DNA of 64,000 bases from Actinostola sp. cb2023 (lineage: Eukaryota; Cnidaria; Anthozoa; Actiniaria; Actinostolidae). The notes under the pieces are model-generated. The model worked only from the letters and a program-made list of their open reading frames with translations, was not told the DNA's origin and ran no database searches. The stretch is taken from contig JAUJYZ010001369.1 in the NCBI GenBank assembly GCA_033675265.1, positions 186,001-250,000 on the forward strand, given 5' to 3'. The translations under genes and the position numbers were made by a program. Positions 11,001 through 26,000 of this stretch are shown piece after piece; position 1 is the stretch's first letter; each line of letters starts with the position of its first letter.

Positions 11001-14000
11001 GTACTGCCACGGTGCTGCACTGATCATGAAATAATCAGTGCCGTAGTTTTCTCACTCATACGAAATCGACTCTATAAACATGCATTATGATATCGTAATA
11101 ATTAATAATGTCTAATATGGAGTATAACTACAGAATGTATCGTGCCAATGGATAGCCGGCGTCACTTAGCTGAACGTCGCGGCTTCTGACTCTTGCGTAC
11201 GATACTTGGTTTGTTATGGCCTCGTTTATTTGTTTGACTGTTGGTTGGTCCTTGTTCTCAATGCAGAAGGCTGTCATATAATCTGAAAAAAATAGGTCAC
11301 ATCAGAAACTCAAAGTGATCGATGTTGCACGGGACGATTTTTGATGACGGATTTTTTGTTTGCATGAGGCTTTATTTAATTTGTGATAATGAGAAAATAA
11401 AAGGGACATTTACCTACTTCGTTCATGAACGTATACGAAAATAAAGCCTTATGCATATAGATCTAGTTGAATAGCTAGCGATATTTTATTTTATACATGC
11501 ACGATCACGCTTGTTCATTTATCAACCATTTTGAATGATCTCTAGTTGACAGATGGCTTACAGGCGCTTTCACATATCTTTTGACGATCGGATTCCGAAG
11601 TTTGTTCCGAAGTTGCGAAGTTCGCCGGCGAACTTCAAACATTCGTTACGAAGTTCGAAATGAACTTGGCAAGTTCAAAACAAACTTCGGAACTTTGTTG
11701 GCGGCAAAGTTCGTTATCAGTTCGAAGTTGAGTTCTTTGATGATCTCAGACAATCATGAATTGTTTTTCTAGACAAGGAAAAGGGCTTCCTAAGTACGTG
11801 CGTGAAAGAATATCGATCGTTGGTTAGAAGCCCTTCGGAACTTTGTTGACAGTAAAGTTCGTTGAAGCGTGACTCAAAATGGGCGAATATCCTAGATCTT
11901 TTCGTAGACAACGGGTAAAATGAGCGAGTATCCTAGATCTTTTCGTAGACATGCAACGGGTAATCGATGATTCAGATGGAACATTTTGCGGTAGACAAAC
12001 GTTATTTTCAACGATACAACGATAGAGTTTTTGAATTTCGAATGCTGGGGCTTATCTATTTATGGTATTCGATATGTAAACAAATATCATCCGTTCTTGC
12101 TGTCCTACGAGTATTTCCTCCATGTTGCGCCTCTAAATTTCCTCTCCTAACAAAGTTGTTGATGATATTGGAAACAGTTTGCTTTGAAATGTTTAAAGAT
12201 TTACCGATCTGTGCTCGACTTTGGCCTTCTAACCAACGATCGATATTCTTTCACGCACGTACTTAGGAAGCCATTTTCCTTGTCTAGAAAAACAATTCAT
12301 GATTGTCTGAGGTCATCAAAGAACTCAACTTCGAACTGATAACGAACTTTGCCGCCAACAAAGTTCCGAAGTTTGTTTTGAACTTGCCAAGTTCATTTCG
12401 AACTTCGTAACGAATGTTTGAAGTTCGCCGGCGAACTTCGCAACTTCGGAACAAACTTCGGAATCCGATCGTCAAAAGATATGTGAAAGCACCTGTAATT
12501 ATGTCACATGAAACGACATGCGTGATTCTCGAAAGAAGGAGCAGTCAAATTACTTTGTGACAATGCATCACGCTATGCTTTTGTTTCAGAAAGGCGCCAA
12601 AATTGTTTTATAGCAAAACAGCTAGCTCAGGGCCGCCTATCCAATTCAATATTCAAAATATTGCTAACGCGATGCTGTAAATTGTGGTGAAATATTAAGA
12701 TATATCTCATAATGGTCTAAAAGGAATGACTTTCCCCGTTAATGCTCATCTACACCGGCACTACCGGTATATTTTATAGTCACGATGTCGCGCATTACTA
12801 CGAGAAGAAAGAAACTATTTAAAAAAATCCTCCACAACCTTGCTCTCTCAATGTTCCTTATGTGTCCACCGTGCATTCAGAGAGGATGCAATAAAATACA
12901 CGAACTAATTATCCTACCTTTTCCACCAACTTTTATAATCGTGGCTATGAGCGTTAATCCTTCTGGCCCTTCTCATTCCAGTCAACTTCTACTTCTCCCC
13001 TTGGCTGAAACGGTCCTCGCAACTTACACCTCACCTCTTAGGCAATACACTAACACTTCTGTCGCTGTCAAAGTACAGGCAGGCATACAGAGACATCTTT
13101 AAATATATGAAATTCGGAAAGCTGTTGGATAACACTGTTCAGTAACTGTTGCTCTTTCTTATGGAATTGAGCGCCAAATATTCATATTTTCAATGGGAAC
13201 CTGACCTGAAGTCTGTTAGCCAATCAAATTTTAGTGAAATCCATACCATGATCTATTCTGAGTGATTAGGTTCTGCATGTGCATGACACTCAGTATACGC
13301 CGTCATTGTACAACATAACAAGTCACTTTCAAACAACATGGAAGACAACCGGGAAGAAAACAATGGGTTTAGGGATGTTTGGAGACTCCTTCCATTTTGG
13401 ACAGGTAAAATACTTCATCCAGCATCAAGAAGCTATTTCTGGTCGAGTCCATCATCTTGCTGTGATCCAGACTCTCACTTGTAATTCATATGATCCATCT
13501 TCACACATAAGTGTTATCTCGACACTAAACCAAGAAGCAAATCCAGTTATTGCTATCACTGTTAGCTCGATTTGTAATAATTGCATTTACATTTGCTTTC
13601 CAGATGAGAAAGATCGAGCTTATATCTGTGATTTCCCTAACATATGTGAATTAGAATAACATTGAAAGTATTAAAACATGCATTCATTTTTGTAAAATTT
13701 CGTGTTAATTTTCAGTTAATAATAATAATAATCTTTATTTTAAGTGGGTTCGAAAACCATCAAATAAACTGGATTTAAAAATTAATTTAGTACTTCTATT
13801 GATTTGAGATCAAATTGCATCAAATTGCGGTCGATTCGTGCAGTGCCGTTCACGGCTCAGAACAGCTACCGCATATACCAATATATCATTTTATAAATGA
13901 AAATAGTATCGAAGCTCCGAAGAACCTTTAAGAAGAAAGAAAAAGAGAAAATAAAACTCTTGACATAATGTTAACCCGGACGGACAAGAAAAGAAGGATT

Positions 14001-17000
14001 TCAAAGTGTATACGAGCTATAGTGATCTCGGCGAACTATAATTAGAGTCGAGTGGCGGCCGCAGATGAAGAGTCTTGAGAATTTAATACTACATTACATA
14101 TAACCTTGTCAGGTTCGTGTTAGGGTTATGTTAGGCTCTACTCCCCAAGTTTTCAATCTCCAAAGGGAACCAAACATTGTCAGGCTGTTTGTCATGCTCT
14201 CTCGACCGAATTTAACCCTGACATCGGCCTGACATTTTTTTGGCTCAAATGATTTGAGCCTGACAAAATCTTGTCAGGTCCACGTTTGGCTGAGTTTAGG
14301 CTCTACTGGCAGCTAAACAAGGCTTGATTTTGTCTCTGTCAGGCTGGAAGTTTTCGTACGGGGTCTGTACAATCATGTACATCCTAAAAGATTGTGAATA
14401 GATCAGATACTGTATGAGCTTGAGTTTGTTGGTTCAGGAGAAAACATATTTAGAAATGATTTGGTTTGTAAATGAGACACCTCATCCAATGTTGGATGAT
14501 GTTGGGAGCATTTGCATTCACTCGGTGGGATTCAGCAATGAGCCTTCAGTTTCGTTAGCAGCACAGAGCGCATGCGCCTTGGTACCCAGTGGCCATAGAA
14601 AAAGAAAACCCAATTTTCAACTTGGCGTGCCATAGTCAGCAGCCTAGATGGCGAGTAATAAAATATCATAAAGGTCTATTTATTATTTGTGTAATTATTA
14701 TAATATTATGATTGTATAAGTATTTTAATGTTTTTGCGCACTGCTATTGTATTTTAGGCTGACGTTGTAAGAGAATGCAGACGTTTATCAGGTAGGCGAC
14801 ATGATTGACAGTTCTGTAAGTTTAATTTCTATCGTGAAGTATTTTAACATGTTTTGTTTATCAGTTGAATTTCAGCATTACATAATTACATCAAGGTCTT
14901 TGAGAAAGGTACTGTATGTATGTATTATAGCATCATCATCATCACCATCATCATCATCACAATTACCATCATCAAAATCATCATTGTTATCATCATCACA
15001 ATCATCATTGCCATCATCACAATCATCATTATCATCATCATCATCATCATCATAATAATAGAGTATTTATATAGCGCATCCTGGAACCTCAATGCGCTTT
15101 ACATCATCACGATCGATCATCATCATCACAATCACCATCATCGCAATCACCATCACAATCATCATTGCCGATATCATCATCATCACCATCAATATTTTAT
15201 ACAAACATCTCTGCTGTAGTGATGACTTACGTGTACGTTGTTAGGGGTGACGCATGATCCCGAGAATTGCTATGAGTCTACTCAGATCTCAAAATCTCTA
15301 TTTTTCTGGCTCTGTCTTGGTGACAGTCTCAAATTTTGGATTTAGAGTCTATTGTTAAAGTCTCAGGCAGCCATCTTGTGTGTCTCTATTCTACCATTCA
15401 ACACCCCTATTATTCTTACACTGACATCTTCAATTTGGAAAGTGGTTTGCTCATGGCAATTGATTACCTACCAGAAGTGTTGATCCAGACATGTTTTAAT
15501 ACTGTATACTTTCATCACCCAAAGCTTGTTGTTTCCAGGTATTCTTTTCCATCAAAGGCATCTATTTCCAGGCAGATATCCAGGGACAACCAGTCACATG
15601 GATCTCACCATACCAATTTTGCCAAGAGGTACAATAATAAATAATCAAACACATATTAGTTGTATTGATAATCGACTGTATATATAACATTCCTTACATT
15701 GTACAGTTTCCCTAGACTTCTGTATATATAACATTCCTTACATTGTACAGTTTCCCTAGACTTCTGTATATATAACATTCCTTACATTGTACAGTTTCCC
15801 TAGACTTCTGTATATATAACATTCCTTACATTGTACAGTTTCCCTAGACTTCTGTATATATAACATTCCTTACATTGTACAGTTTCCCTAGACTTCTGTA
15901 TATATAACATTCCTTACATTGTACAGTTTCCCTAGACTTCTGTATATATAACATTCCTTACATTGTACAGTTTCCCTAGACTTCTGTATATATAACATTC
16001 CTTACATTGTACAGTTTCCCTAGACTTCTGTATATATAACATTCCTTACATTGTACAGTTTCCCTAGACTTCTGTATATATAACATTCCTTACATTGTAC
16101 AGTTTCCCTAGACTTCTGTATATATAACATTCCTTACATTGTACAGTTTCCCTAGACTTCTGTATATATAACATTCCTTACATTGTACAGTTTCCCTAGA
16201 CTTCTGTATATATAACATTCCTTACATTGTACAGTTTCCCTAGACTTCTGTAGACCAGGGATATACATTTGTATTAAAAATAATATTGTATGTTCATTAC
16301 ATTAATTACATTACCTGTATTTTGTCAGTCTGTGGCATAATGGGAAATGGTCTTGTAATGATACTTTGAAATGAAAGTACAGTTACAGGTGCTTTCACAT
16401 ATCTTTTGACGATCGGATTCCGAAGTTTGTTCCGAAGTTCCGAAGTTCGCGAACTTCAAACATTCGTTACGAAGTTCGAAATGAACTTGGGAACTTTGTT
16501 GGCTGCAAAGTTCGTTGAAGCGTGACTCAAAATTAGCTTGGCTATCGACCTTTGGAAACAAAATAGATAATGATTCTTTTGAAAAAATATACAGGAGTCA
16601 CAGGACACTTGCAGCAAATCACATCGAGATTACAACGGGTAATCGATGATTCAGATGGAACATTTTTCTTTTCACGCACGAACTTAGGGAGCCCTTTTCC
16701 TTGTCTAGAAAAACAATTCATGATTGTCCAAGATCATCAAAGAACTCAACTTCGAATAACGACTGAACTTTGCCGCCAACAAAGTTCCGAAGTTTGTTTT
16801 GAACTTGCCAAGTTTATTTTGAACTTCGTATCGAATGTTTGAAGTTCGCCGACGAACTTCAGAACAAACTTCGAAATCCGATCGTCAAAAGATATGTGAA
16901 AGCGCCTGTAAAAGAACTTTAAGAGTGATTGTCTGAGAAAACCAGGCAAAGTTGAAAGATGGGGGTCGGCCGATTGACCTCAAACTTATAGCATTTAATG

Positions 17001-20000
17001 TCTATCCGAAATGATTAAGAATGGTGGTATTTAGATATTTTTCTGATCTTTCGTTCCATAGTTAGACCACCCCCCCTTGTTTTGGCCTTCGCCGGCCCTG
17101 ACGTCACGCTAAATATATGGCAAGTTTGAAGCTCGATAAAATACATTTCTCTCCATTTTTAGGTACCCATATCAATTCTTTATGTTGTTTGTCGTCTAAA
17201 TTACGTTCTTCAAAGGCAATATCCTGAATTTAATTAAACACAAATTTTTCATCGAATTTTGCAATTACCTTGCACGCACCAAAATATCGCATGCTAATTT
17301 TGAGGCAATTTCGAAATGGCTTTTCTCAGAGGTGCGGCGGTTTATTTAAATCATTTGTTGATATATTGCCTGCCTGACATATTCTGTTTCAAAATCAGCA
17401 AACTTCAATTTGAGCCGTTAAAATTCGTTTGCGTGAGACGCGTTCAAAGTTGCTATATTTTGGCATTTTTCCTGTCAAAATTTATAAGTTTTTTTTATAT
17501 TAAACTGAATAACATTTCCCAGCTCTCATAATATGTTGCCTAACGATAGCCTAAATCAATTCTACACATTATAAGACTTCAGCACTACGATCTTATCTAT
17601 TATTCATTTCTTTGAAACTCAAATCAAACTACGATGTCGAAAAATCAGAATTTGCGCGAAATTAGGCCTACACTGTACCAGTAGGTCTTGTTTTCGTTAC
17701 TTACAAATATTTTAAATACAAATATTTGATCCTACGTCGGTAATATCCAAAATCTACTAGTCTTCGAATATGGAAAACTCAAATGTTTGACTTTCTTTAA
17801 ATTTGAAACTATCGGCAAGTTTATATACGAAATCAACCAGTGTTTTGTCACGCAAGGGAGCGTGTTGTTAATTCAAAATAATAAATAATGTAACACTTTT
17901 ACATCGGGGTAGTTAAAATAGATTACCACAAAAGAGTTAATAGAATGGAGATCAACAGGGCCGTACATAACCCAAAATTCAGGGGGGGGCAGTACGTATA
18001 TAACAGCAAAAAATAAATAAAAACAGTTAAGTTCTCAGTACTTTTTGGTATCTTTTTCGCCTTGCTAAGGGGGCTTCCTGTCCCTGTACTGTGCTGTGTA
18101 CGGCCCTGAGATATGTCAAATTTACGAATTGTATCTAGAGGATATTACATGGTGGGCTGGCGCGAAGATATTGTTTGTATTAATTATAATAAAAAGGTTA
18201 TTCAAGTGTTTAGCTTTTGACAATACAAACTAATTCCGGACACTGTCTAGAGAATAATAATAAAAAATACAATATATATTAATAATATAGATAATAATAA
18301 TGCGTTGAATATATTTTAGCGACATTTTTTTACGTTATACGTTATACGGTAGTCAAGCTAAATGTTTTGTTTGTATTAATTATAATAAAAAGGTTATTCA
18401 AGTGTTTAGCTTTTGACAATACAAACTAATTCCGGACACTGTCTAGAGAATAATAATAAAACATACAATATATATTAATAATATAGATAATAATAATGCG
18501 TTGAATATATTTTAGCGACATTTTTTTTACTTATACATTATATAATTTTATTTCATGTTTTTTTATAATACATTAGGTATGTAAAAAGCATAGAACGTAA
18601 GTTTTATGCGTTTTTAAGAATTATTATATTATTATTACTCGGGCCCTTCCGAAGGAAGCCCGAGTTAGAAAATACACTTTCTTTTTTTTTTTTTTTTTTT
18701 TTTTTTCCAGGTGATGGAATGAAGAAAAAATGCAAAGAATGCGATGTATTTGATCCTATCGAGTTTCAAGATTTCTCATCATAGATCTTCAAGCTATTAA
18801 GTTCAGGATTGTAGTTGATCATTCCACGATGAAGCTAAGGCGCGTTTGCTTTTGTTATAAATGAAACGACATCTTTCAGAGTGGGCCCACACGAATAGCC
18901 GTATGCTTTTGTCTGTGAAATGAGCCTGTTTAAAGCCCGTGTTTTATCGGCTGTTCTATAACGCCTTTCCACGAACTCGAACTCATATCCGTCCAAAAAT
19001 GAATTGAGACAAAGGCGATCGAGCAAGGTCAATGTTCGAAAATCCGTGTTCTTTTCAGTAAGATGACAGTTGTAAAGTGATCCTTATCTGAGTCATACAT
19101 CTATTACGCGACCTAATTTTAGAACCGTTGATTTAAAACCGAATTTCCACGCTCAAAACAGGTCAGTGAACGGCAAAAATACAATCGAAATCAAAACGTC
19201 CTTAGATTTTAGGGATCTATTACAGAAGAAGACGCTCAATGACGAGGGAGACTTGTGTCTGACTCATAGATAAAGATCTCCGCGGACTCTTGTTATAATT
19301 AAACTAAACTCACGACCAACGCCGTACAACGGTCATGTATAACTCCATCTATTGACAGAAAGCTATATGTACAGAAGTCATGCAAACAGTCGAGCCAGTC
19401 GAGTTATTTTCAGTAACTCATGATGGATGTTTATTTTATTCCACGTTTGAAAAATTCAGAAGGAAAAGGAATCGTAAAAATCGTACTTCAAAACTACATC
19501 AAAGCATTTAAGGCAAGCAAGGTCAATGTTCGTAAATCGAGATCGTATAGCCCTTCATCTGGCAGACATATAGTCTCCCTCGTCACGCAACTGTCAGTCA
19601 TTGTCAGGTCTCTCCTCACGCAACTGACATTGTCCTTTTCATAAGCCCGAGTGTACGCTCATTGAGCGTCTTGTTAATATTAATATACACTCAATTGCAG
19701 AAACGTTGTACTATACATTTATACAAATATCTAATGAGATACAAGATATCTAATGAGATACAAAGTGCGAAACATTGCTTATTTTCTTCTAATCATCTCA
19801 GAAACATCAATTTTAGATTAGTATCGCATCTAGTAAGGACAACACAATAATTTTCAGCACTATTTTGTGCTTAATCAGTTGTATTTTAACATGTTTAACA
19901 CTTTTGCATCTCATTAGGTATTTGTATATTTGTATAAATGTATACTACAACGTTTCTGCAGTTGAGTGTATATAAATATTATACTTAAATATTATACAAA

Positions 20001-23000
20001 TTAACAATTTATTTACAATTAAAAATATATATACTGCATATATAAATAATATTAACATACAATCAGATAATAAAAATAGTTTTAACACAAAAAAAATAAT
20101 TGACAGAAGCACTATATCTGTTTATATTATTTATTTATTTATTAACTGTAATAATATTAATGAGCTGCAGATTGGGCAGCTATTACAATCATTGTTTCCA
20201 ATAATATTGTCGAGTTTCTCAGTTAGCTTCAGATGTGGCGTATATGAATCTTAAAATATTCTAAACTTGTTTTTTTCCTTATTTTTCTAGTCCAGCTTGG
20301 ACATATGTACAGCCTAAATGACAGAATGTTTTCCATCCATGTACAGTGATAAATCATATCTAGGAATTTCAAAATCTCAGTTTCTAAGTGTATAAATATA
20401 TGTTTAGCTTATCTTCTTGGACAAGTTGACATATGTCGCCTTTGGCTGACTATAATCGGATGTTGGGGTGAAACTGGTAAACGCCAACCAGGACGTTCAA
20501 CCAGCATCTAGTACAGACGAAGATGACAGTAAGGCCAAGGGCACGTCGTTGAAAACCATGAAAAATTCGACGATGGTAACTGTGAAGGTGATTGCCTTGT
20601 GGAGTTATTTGAGCAGGGCAGCAGGATGGGGCACCAGGCCGATCCTGTTCAGGTCAGCAGACAAATGAAACTGGAGAGAGAGAGTGACGGAAATTGTTCA
20701 AGTCAGATGAGTGGAGGACATCACAACAGTTTAGCCAGCTCTTCTCGACGACATTATTACCGAGGAATCAGAGTGGTTTCCCTCAGGAGCAGATTTAGGG
20801 TGGGCAGAAGGAGGTGCCCCTAATTTTGGAAATTCGAATACCTTTGTTGCCCAAAAAAACATTTACATGAAATTTGGCTGAAACCAATGTCCAACCCGAA
20901 CGACCCTCAAAAATAAATAAGCTCCGAATAGGTAAAAACTGTGTCCTTGGCAGTATTTCCCTATCAGGACCTCCCCGACCGGTAAATAACCTGTAATAAT
21001 ATGTAATAATATGTTGAATCAACAACACCAGCTCCCTTGCATGACCTCGCGAAACAAAACACTGGTTGATTTCGTAGAAACTTCCCGATAGTTTCAAATA
21101 AGAGAGTCAAACATTTGAGTTTTCCATAATCGAATTAAGACTAGTAGACGGACGTTCAAATATTTGTAATTAAAATATTTGTAAGTAACGAAAACAAGAC
21201 CTACTAGTACAGTGTAGTGCTAATTTCGCGGGAGAATTTGATTTTTCGACATATCGTAGTTTGATTTGAGTAATAATAGATAAGATCGTAGTGCTGAAGT
21301 CTTATAATGTGTAGAATTGATTTAGGCTACCGTTAGGCAACATATTATGAGAGCTGGGAAATGTTATTCAGTTTAATAAAAAAAAACTCATAAATTTTGA
21401 CGGGAAAAATGCCAAAATATAGCAACTTTGAACGCGTCTCACGCAAACGGATTTTAACGGCTCAAATTGGAGTTTGCTGATTTTGAAACAGAATATGTCA
21501 GGCAAGCAATATCTCAACAAATGATTTAAATAAACCGCCGCACCTCTGAGAAAATCCATTTCGAAATTGCCTCAAAATTAGCATACGATATTTTGGTGCG
21601 TGCAAGGTAATTGCGAAATTCGATGAAAAATGTGTGTTTAATTAAATTCAGGATATTGCCTTTGAATAATGTAATTTAGACGACAAACAACATAAAGAAT
21701 TAATATGGGTATACCTAAAAATGGAGAGAAATATATTTTATCGAGCTTCAAACTTGCCATATATTTAGCGTGACGTCAGGGCCGGCGAAGGCCAAAACAA
21801 GGGGGGGGGTGGTCTAACTATGGAACGAAAGACCAGAAAAATCTCTAAATACCACCATTCTTAATCATTTCGGATAGACATTAAATGCTATAAGTTTGAG
21901 GTCAATCGGCCGACCCCCATCTTTCAACTTTGCCTGGTTTTCTCAGACAATCACTCTTAAATACAGTCAAACCACCTTGGGACAGAATGGGGAGTTTGCA
22001 GGTCTTGCGTGACATTTTAAATTTTAATCCAACAAAAACCGAAGTTGGCTTTTTTCTTAAGAAACATACGGTGGTGGGCAAGCTGTTGCCCACCACCATA
22101 CGTTTCTTTAGAAAAAGCTAACTTCAGTCGCCCATAACTTTCGCTCTATTCATCGAAATTACATCAAAATGTCATTTTTTGCTAACTTTGGTGTGCTCTT
22201 TTCAAATATTATATTTTTGTTTTTGTTGGATTAAAATTTAAAATGTCACGCAAGACCTACAAACTCCCCATTGTATGGTCATAAAATGTGTAGCGATGGC
22301 CACAGAGGGGGGGGGGGGGGGGGGGGGGGGTTTGGGGGAGGGGGCACTGAGAGGGAGGGGGTTTTGGGTGGGTTTCAATAACAAATTTAATGTACTGTAT
22401 ATACTTGCTGGTGGCTGGGGGAAAAACACTGGCCTGGGTTGAAAGGCCGATAGCGCTAGGATTAAATCTTCAGGAACCTGGCCCTGACCGCTACAGAGAG
22501 CTGGCTATTGTTGGAGGTGGTTGTTAGTAAGAGACTGTATAACTGAACAAGGTCTCTAAGTACAACTATTTTGAAATACCTTTCAGCCACCAAGTGACGT
22601 TGACTTCAGAATAATGCTAACATTTGTTGAATTCTACAAGACTATGCTTGGATTTATCAACTTCAAGTTGTACAACAGCTTAAACTTACACTATCCACCA
22701 AAGGTAAGAGATTACTGCAAGTATGCATGTATATCCATGCTGTTTTCCAACACTGAGTCTTTGCGGACACATTAGAAGCAATGGTGGCTGAGTGGAGAGA
22801 GCACTCGCCTTTCACCACTTTAGTTTCACTGGTTTTCCTCCCTCAGTAAAAACGAACAATATTTCGATCTGAGCTGTGCTTCGTGGCCAGACATGGGTCA
22901 TATGGTGGCAGCATGGTGTATAGTTATGCCTTCAGCTCGGCCACGTTGAGCTGCATCCTTCACAATTCAGCTGCTGGCTGCAAGGAAGGACGATTAGCCC

Positions 23001-26000
23001 CAAAATTATTATTGTTCAATTTTTTATTAAATTATTATTAAACATATGTTTTTTATCCTATGGAATAAGTTGGTTGATGGAGATGTGAATACAAACAAGA
23101 AGTACTGTGGAGAATCAGAAACAACTGATGAGGTACATAATGTACATTGTTGTGTTGTGGTTTAATTTTTCCCACTGGTTTAAATTTTCTGAGGGTTCTA
23201 AGGTTAGGTTTAGTGTTTTATGGTGGGTAAGTTGTGTGTAAAGGATTAAACTGAAAGGAAACAAAAAGAAACCAAAACAATGGACTAAAAAATTTAAACC
23301 AGTGGAAAATTTCAAACCACAACATACACTATTGTATACACACACTCTTTGTAATAGTGGGTTTCAGTATAATGTACTCTGTACGTAGATCTTGGCATTG
23401 GGTGGATAATTTATGATACTTTATGATTATTATGATACCCCTACCCTGGGTGATCCACAATGGAGTAGTATTAAAGATGCCTTCTTCCGCCAGTCTGGGA
23501 GTTTGCCTTGGGCAAGTAGCAGCTCTGAAGCTGCAGGTGAAGCTGCAGGCAGCAGATGAGTGCCTAATGGTGGTGCACACCCACACCATTTCAACATACA
23601 TTGTACGTATGTATGTACATGTATACAATGTTGAAGCCATTTGCCAGGGCTGTTACACTAATGATGGGATCAGCCCTTCAATAATGCTAATGTAGTTACT
23701 ATGTACTGTCAGTACATTAATTTAATACTAGGTACAATCATGTAAAATACATATCAGATGTACATATATTATTGTTCTAATTAGTTGTGGTAATTGTTGT
23801 TCCAGGTGCTGGCTGCTTTAAATCACAATCTACAATTCACTCAAAGTAAGCAGACTTTTGAACACATGTATGACATAAAATGGTGCTATGAACCAAGTAC
23901 AATGTCTGCTGTTGTTCTTGCTGCCTTAGTATGACATTCTGTGTAAAGGTAGTACAGGGGCGTGGAAATGCATGCACACATGACATACTAAGTTGAAGAC
24001 ATCATATTTGTACACCTTTTCTTTGAATACACACTTCAGCTCTGGACTATTCAGTGCAGCGCAATTTCTGATTTTTTAAGTAATGTCTGCTGTGTACATG
24101 TACTATGATATACTACATGTATAACTCAAGGGTGGACATATGCGGGTGGTCCAAATGCTCAAGTCAGCGTGAGGTGACGTCATGTTTAACATGGTTGGAT
24201 AAGTGACGTCATAACGTATTTTTGTAAAGGAGTTTTTGGGAGTTGAGTAAGAGTTGGTAAGTCATTTTCCCAAAAGTTAAGCTTGTCTGCAAGAGTCTCA
24301 TACATGTAGGTCACAAGTTGTCTTGTTGCACCATGTCAGGTGGGACAAGGTGAAATAGTTGAGATCCTGACTCCCTGGATCCTTTCCCTGGATCCTTTCC
24401 CTGGATCCTTTCCCTGGATCCTTTCCCTGGATCCTTTCCCTGGATCCTTTCCCTGGATCCTTTCCCTGGATCCTTTCCCTGGATCCTTTCCCTGGATCCT
24501 TTCCCTGGATCCTTTCCCTGGATCCTTTCCCTGGATCCTTTCCCTGGATCCTTTCCCTGACCTAGTTGGAACACAAGGCAAAGTGAAGTGTTTCTCTTGC
24601 TTTGTGAGTACTCTACTGTACATCTCCCAGAGTGTTTGTATCATAGTATATACTGATAGACACCAGTGGCCACTTTATATTACTTTCATGAAATACATGT
24701 ATGCTTTTGTGCCAGCATGTCTCTGACGGCAGCCAACCAATCAGAGCATGCGTACTATCCCAAATACTGTAGTATACATTGTACAATACCAAATGTATTC
24801 TCTTTTCATTTTCAGGTCATGAGGAAGAACCTGAAGTTGATGAATTTCCTGTTGACCCAGAAGTAAGATGTAATAGATCTAACACTAGAAAGAGTGTTTC
24901 ATCTGATATCCAAACACCGACAAGTGGGTTGAAAATGTGCCAAGTTTTTTTTAACCAACTTCGAGGTGCTTGGATATTGGATGAAACACTCTTTCTCATG
25001 TTTGATCTACAATGTAGCTTCTCAAACCATTAATAATTCAAATTGTACGCTAACTAGATGCTCATTGAGCATTTACTCGGCGTGTAGGATGATCAGCTGG
25101 AACTCCGAGCAATCTCTAGCCCACAGGCTTACCATCCTCTGTTTTTGTCTAAACCGATGTTTTGGGCTTCCTGTGTTATGCTCATAGTTCGATTTTTGCT
25201 TCAGGAATAAAAGAATACCGAACTCCTAATTATACTCAAGAAATAAAGATTAGTAGTTGTTGGTGTGTAATTTAGGATAAGAGGTATATTTAGTGTGTTT
25301 TGGGATTGATATATTTTGAGTGCTCACTAGGCAAGGCAACAAGTCTTGTAATCGATCACCAAGACTTGTTGGTTTCAGCCGAAAATAAAATACTTTCTCG
25401 ATTCGCTCAATCAAGAGCTTTTGATATGTAATAGAATGGCAATCTATCAGTGTCCTGACCTGCTTTCAGGTCATTTATTCCACTATAAAACGGACCAGAA
25501 AATCATTTTTTTTCGAATGACATGCGTTCTCTCGCTCTTCCTGGGCTTCCTGTGGCCGGGATGGACTGGACACTTCTAACACTAAAAAAACATTTTAAAC
25601 TCGGCGTCTGCCACAGGCAGTCCACGCCGAGTAATTAAGATCAAATATCCAAACCTCCTTCATGGTAGTGATTTCCTTTGTTATGTCCTCATGAATTATT
25701 AATGAGTGACTGAAGTGGTGGTCATCATCAACTTATGTGTAATCATGCTAATCTTGTGCATCATTGGTTTTTGTTTAGAGTGAAGATGCAGAAGCTGTCA
25801 AAGCATCACGAGCAGAGGAAGAATCAATGGAAAAGTTTAGGAATCTTTTTAAAGACTGTAAATTCTTCTTGTCCAGGGAGGTTCCAAGGGATGTTCTGGT
25901 ATTTATGATCAGGTAGTCAGTTATACTAGTCTATAGTTGTTTGTATACTACTGTACATGTACACAAATTAGGGAGGTTCCAAGGGATGTTCTGGTATTTA

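Larger units (their letters stand above)
10386..14362. mobile_element. Decayed EnSpm/CACTA-like element in PES1 intron 4
   Basis: Inverted CCCGTACGAAAA ends (10386 and 14362) each run into about 250 bp dense in AGCCTGACA-type motifs. These point one way on the left (to about 10680) and the opposite way on the right (from about 14100). Clustered subterminal motifs of this kind are transposase-binding sites in EnSpm/CACTA elements. The plus-strand ORF 13279-13659 ends in FGQVKYF...[12 protein letters not shown], which resembles the C-terminus of CACTA transposase proteins. On the minus strand a start exon at 13096 (MSLYACLYF) and a last exon at 11128-11282 look like a second gene. A mariner-type foldback (11571-12495) and a MITE (10885-11074) sit inside. 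The superfamily is inferred. Confidence 0.5.
16923..21956. mobile_element. 5 kb TTAA-flanked element with ~0.9 kb inverted repeats (G)
   Basis: Both outer edges show TTAA (16919-16922 and 21957-21960) next to inverted ends starting GAGTGATTGTCTGAGAAAAC. The inverted repeats extend about 900 bp on each side (to about 17850, and from about 21040) with scattered differences. The TTAA target is shared by Kolobok and piggyBac; the long arms and GAG start favour Kolobok. A weak coding remnant lies at 20468-20780. A Helentron-like copy (18636-19675) and a small MITE (19684-19974) are nested inside. All of it is in PES1 intron 7. Confidence 0.6.

Noticed and set aside
11581..12475. Two identical 63 residue ORFs facing each other
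   Set aside because: They are the two arms of one foldback element, not a gene pair.
14920..15219. Ile/His-rich ORFs
   Set aside because: ATC microsatellite read in three frames.
24311..24726. Repetitive ORFs ([13 protein letters not shown] and [12 protein letters not shown])
   Set aside because: Products of a perfect 13 bp tandem repeat open on both strands.
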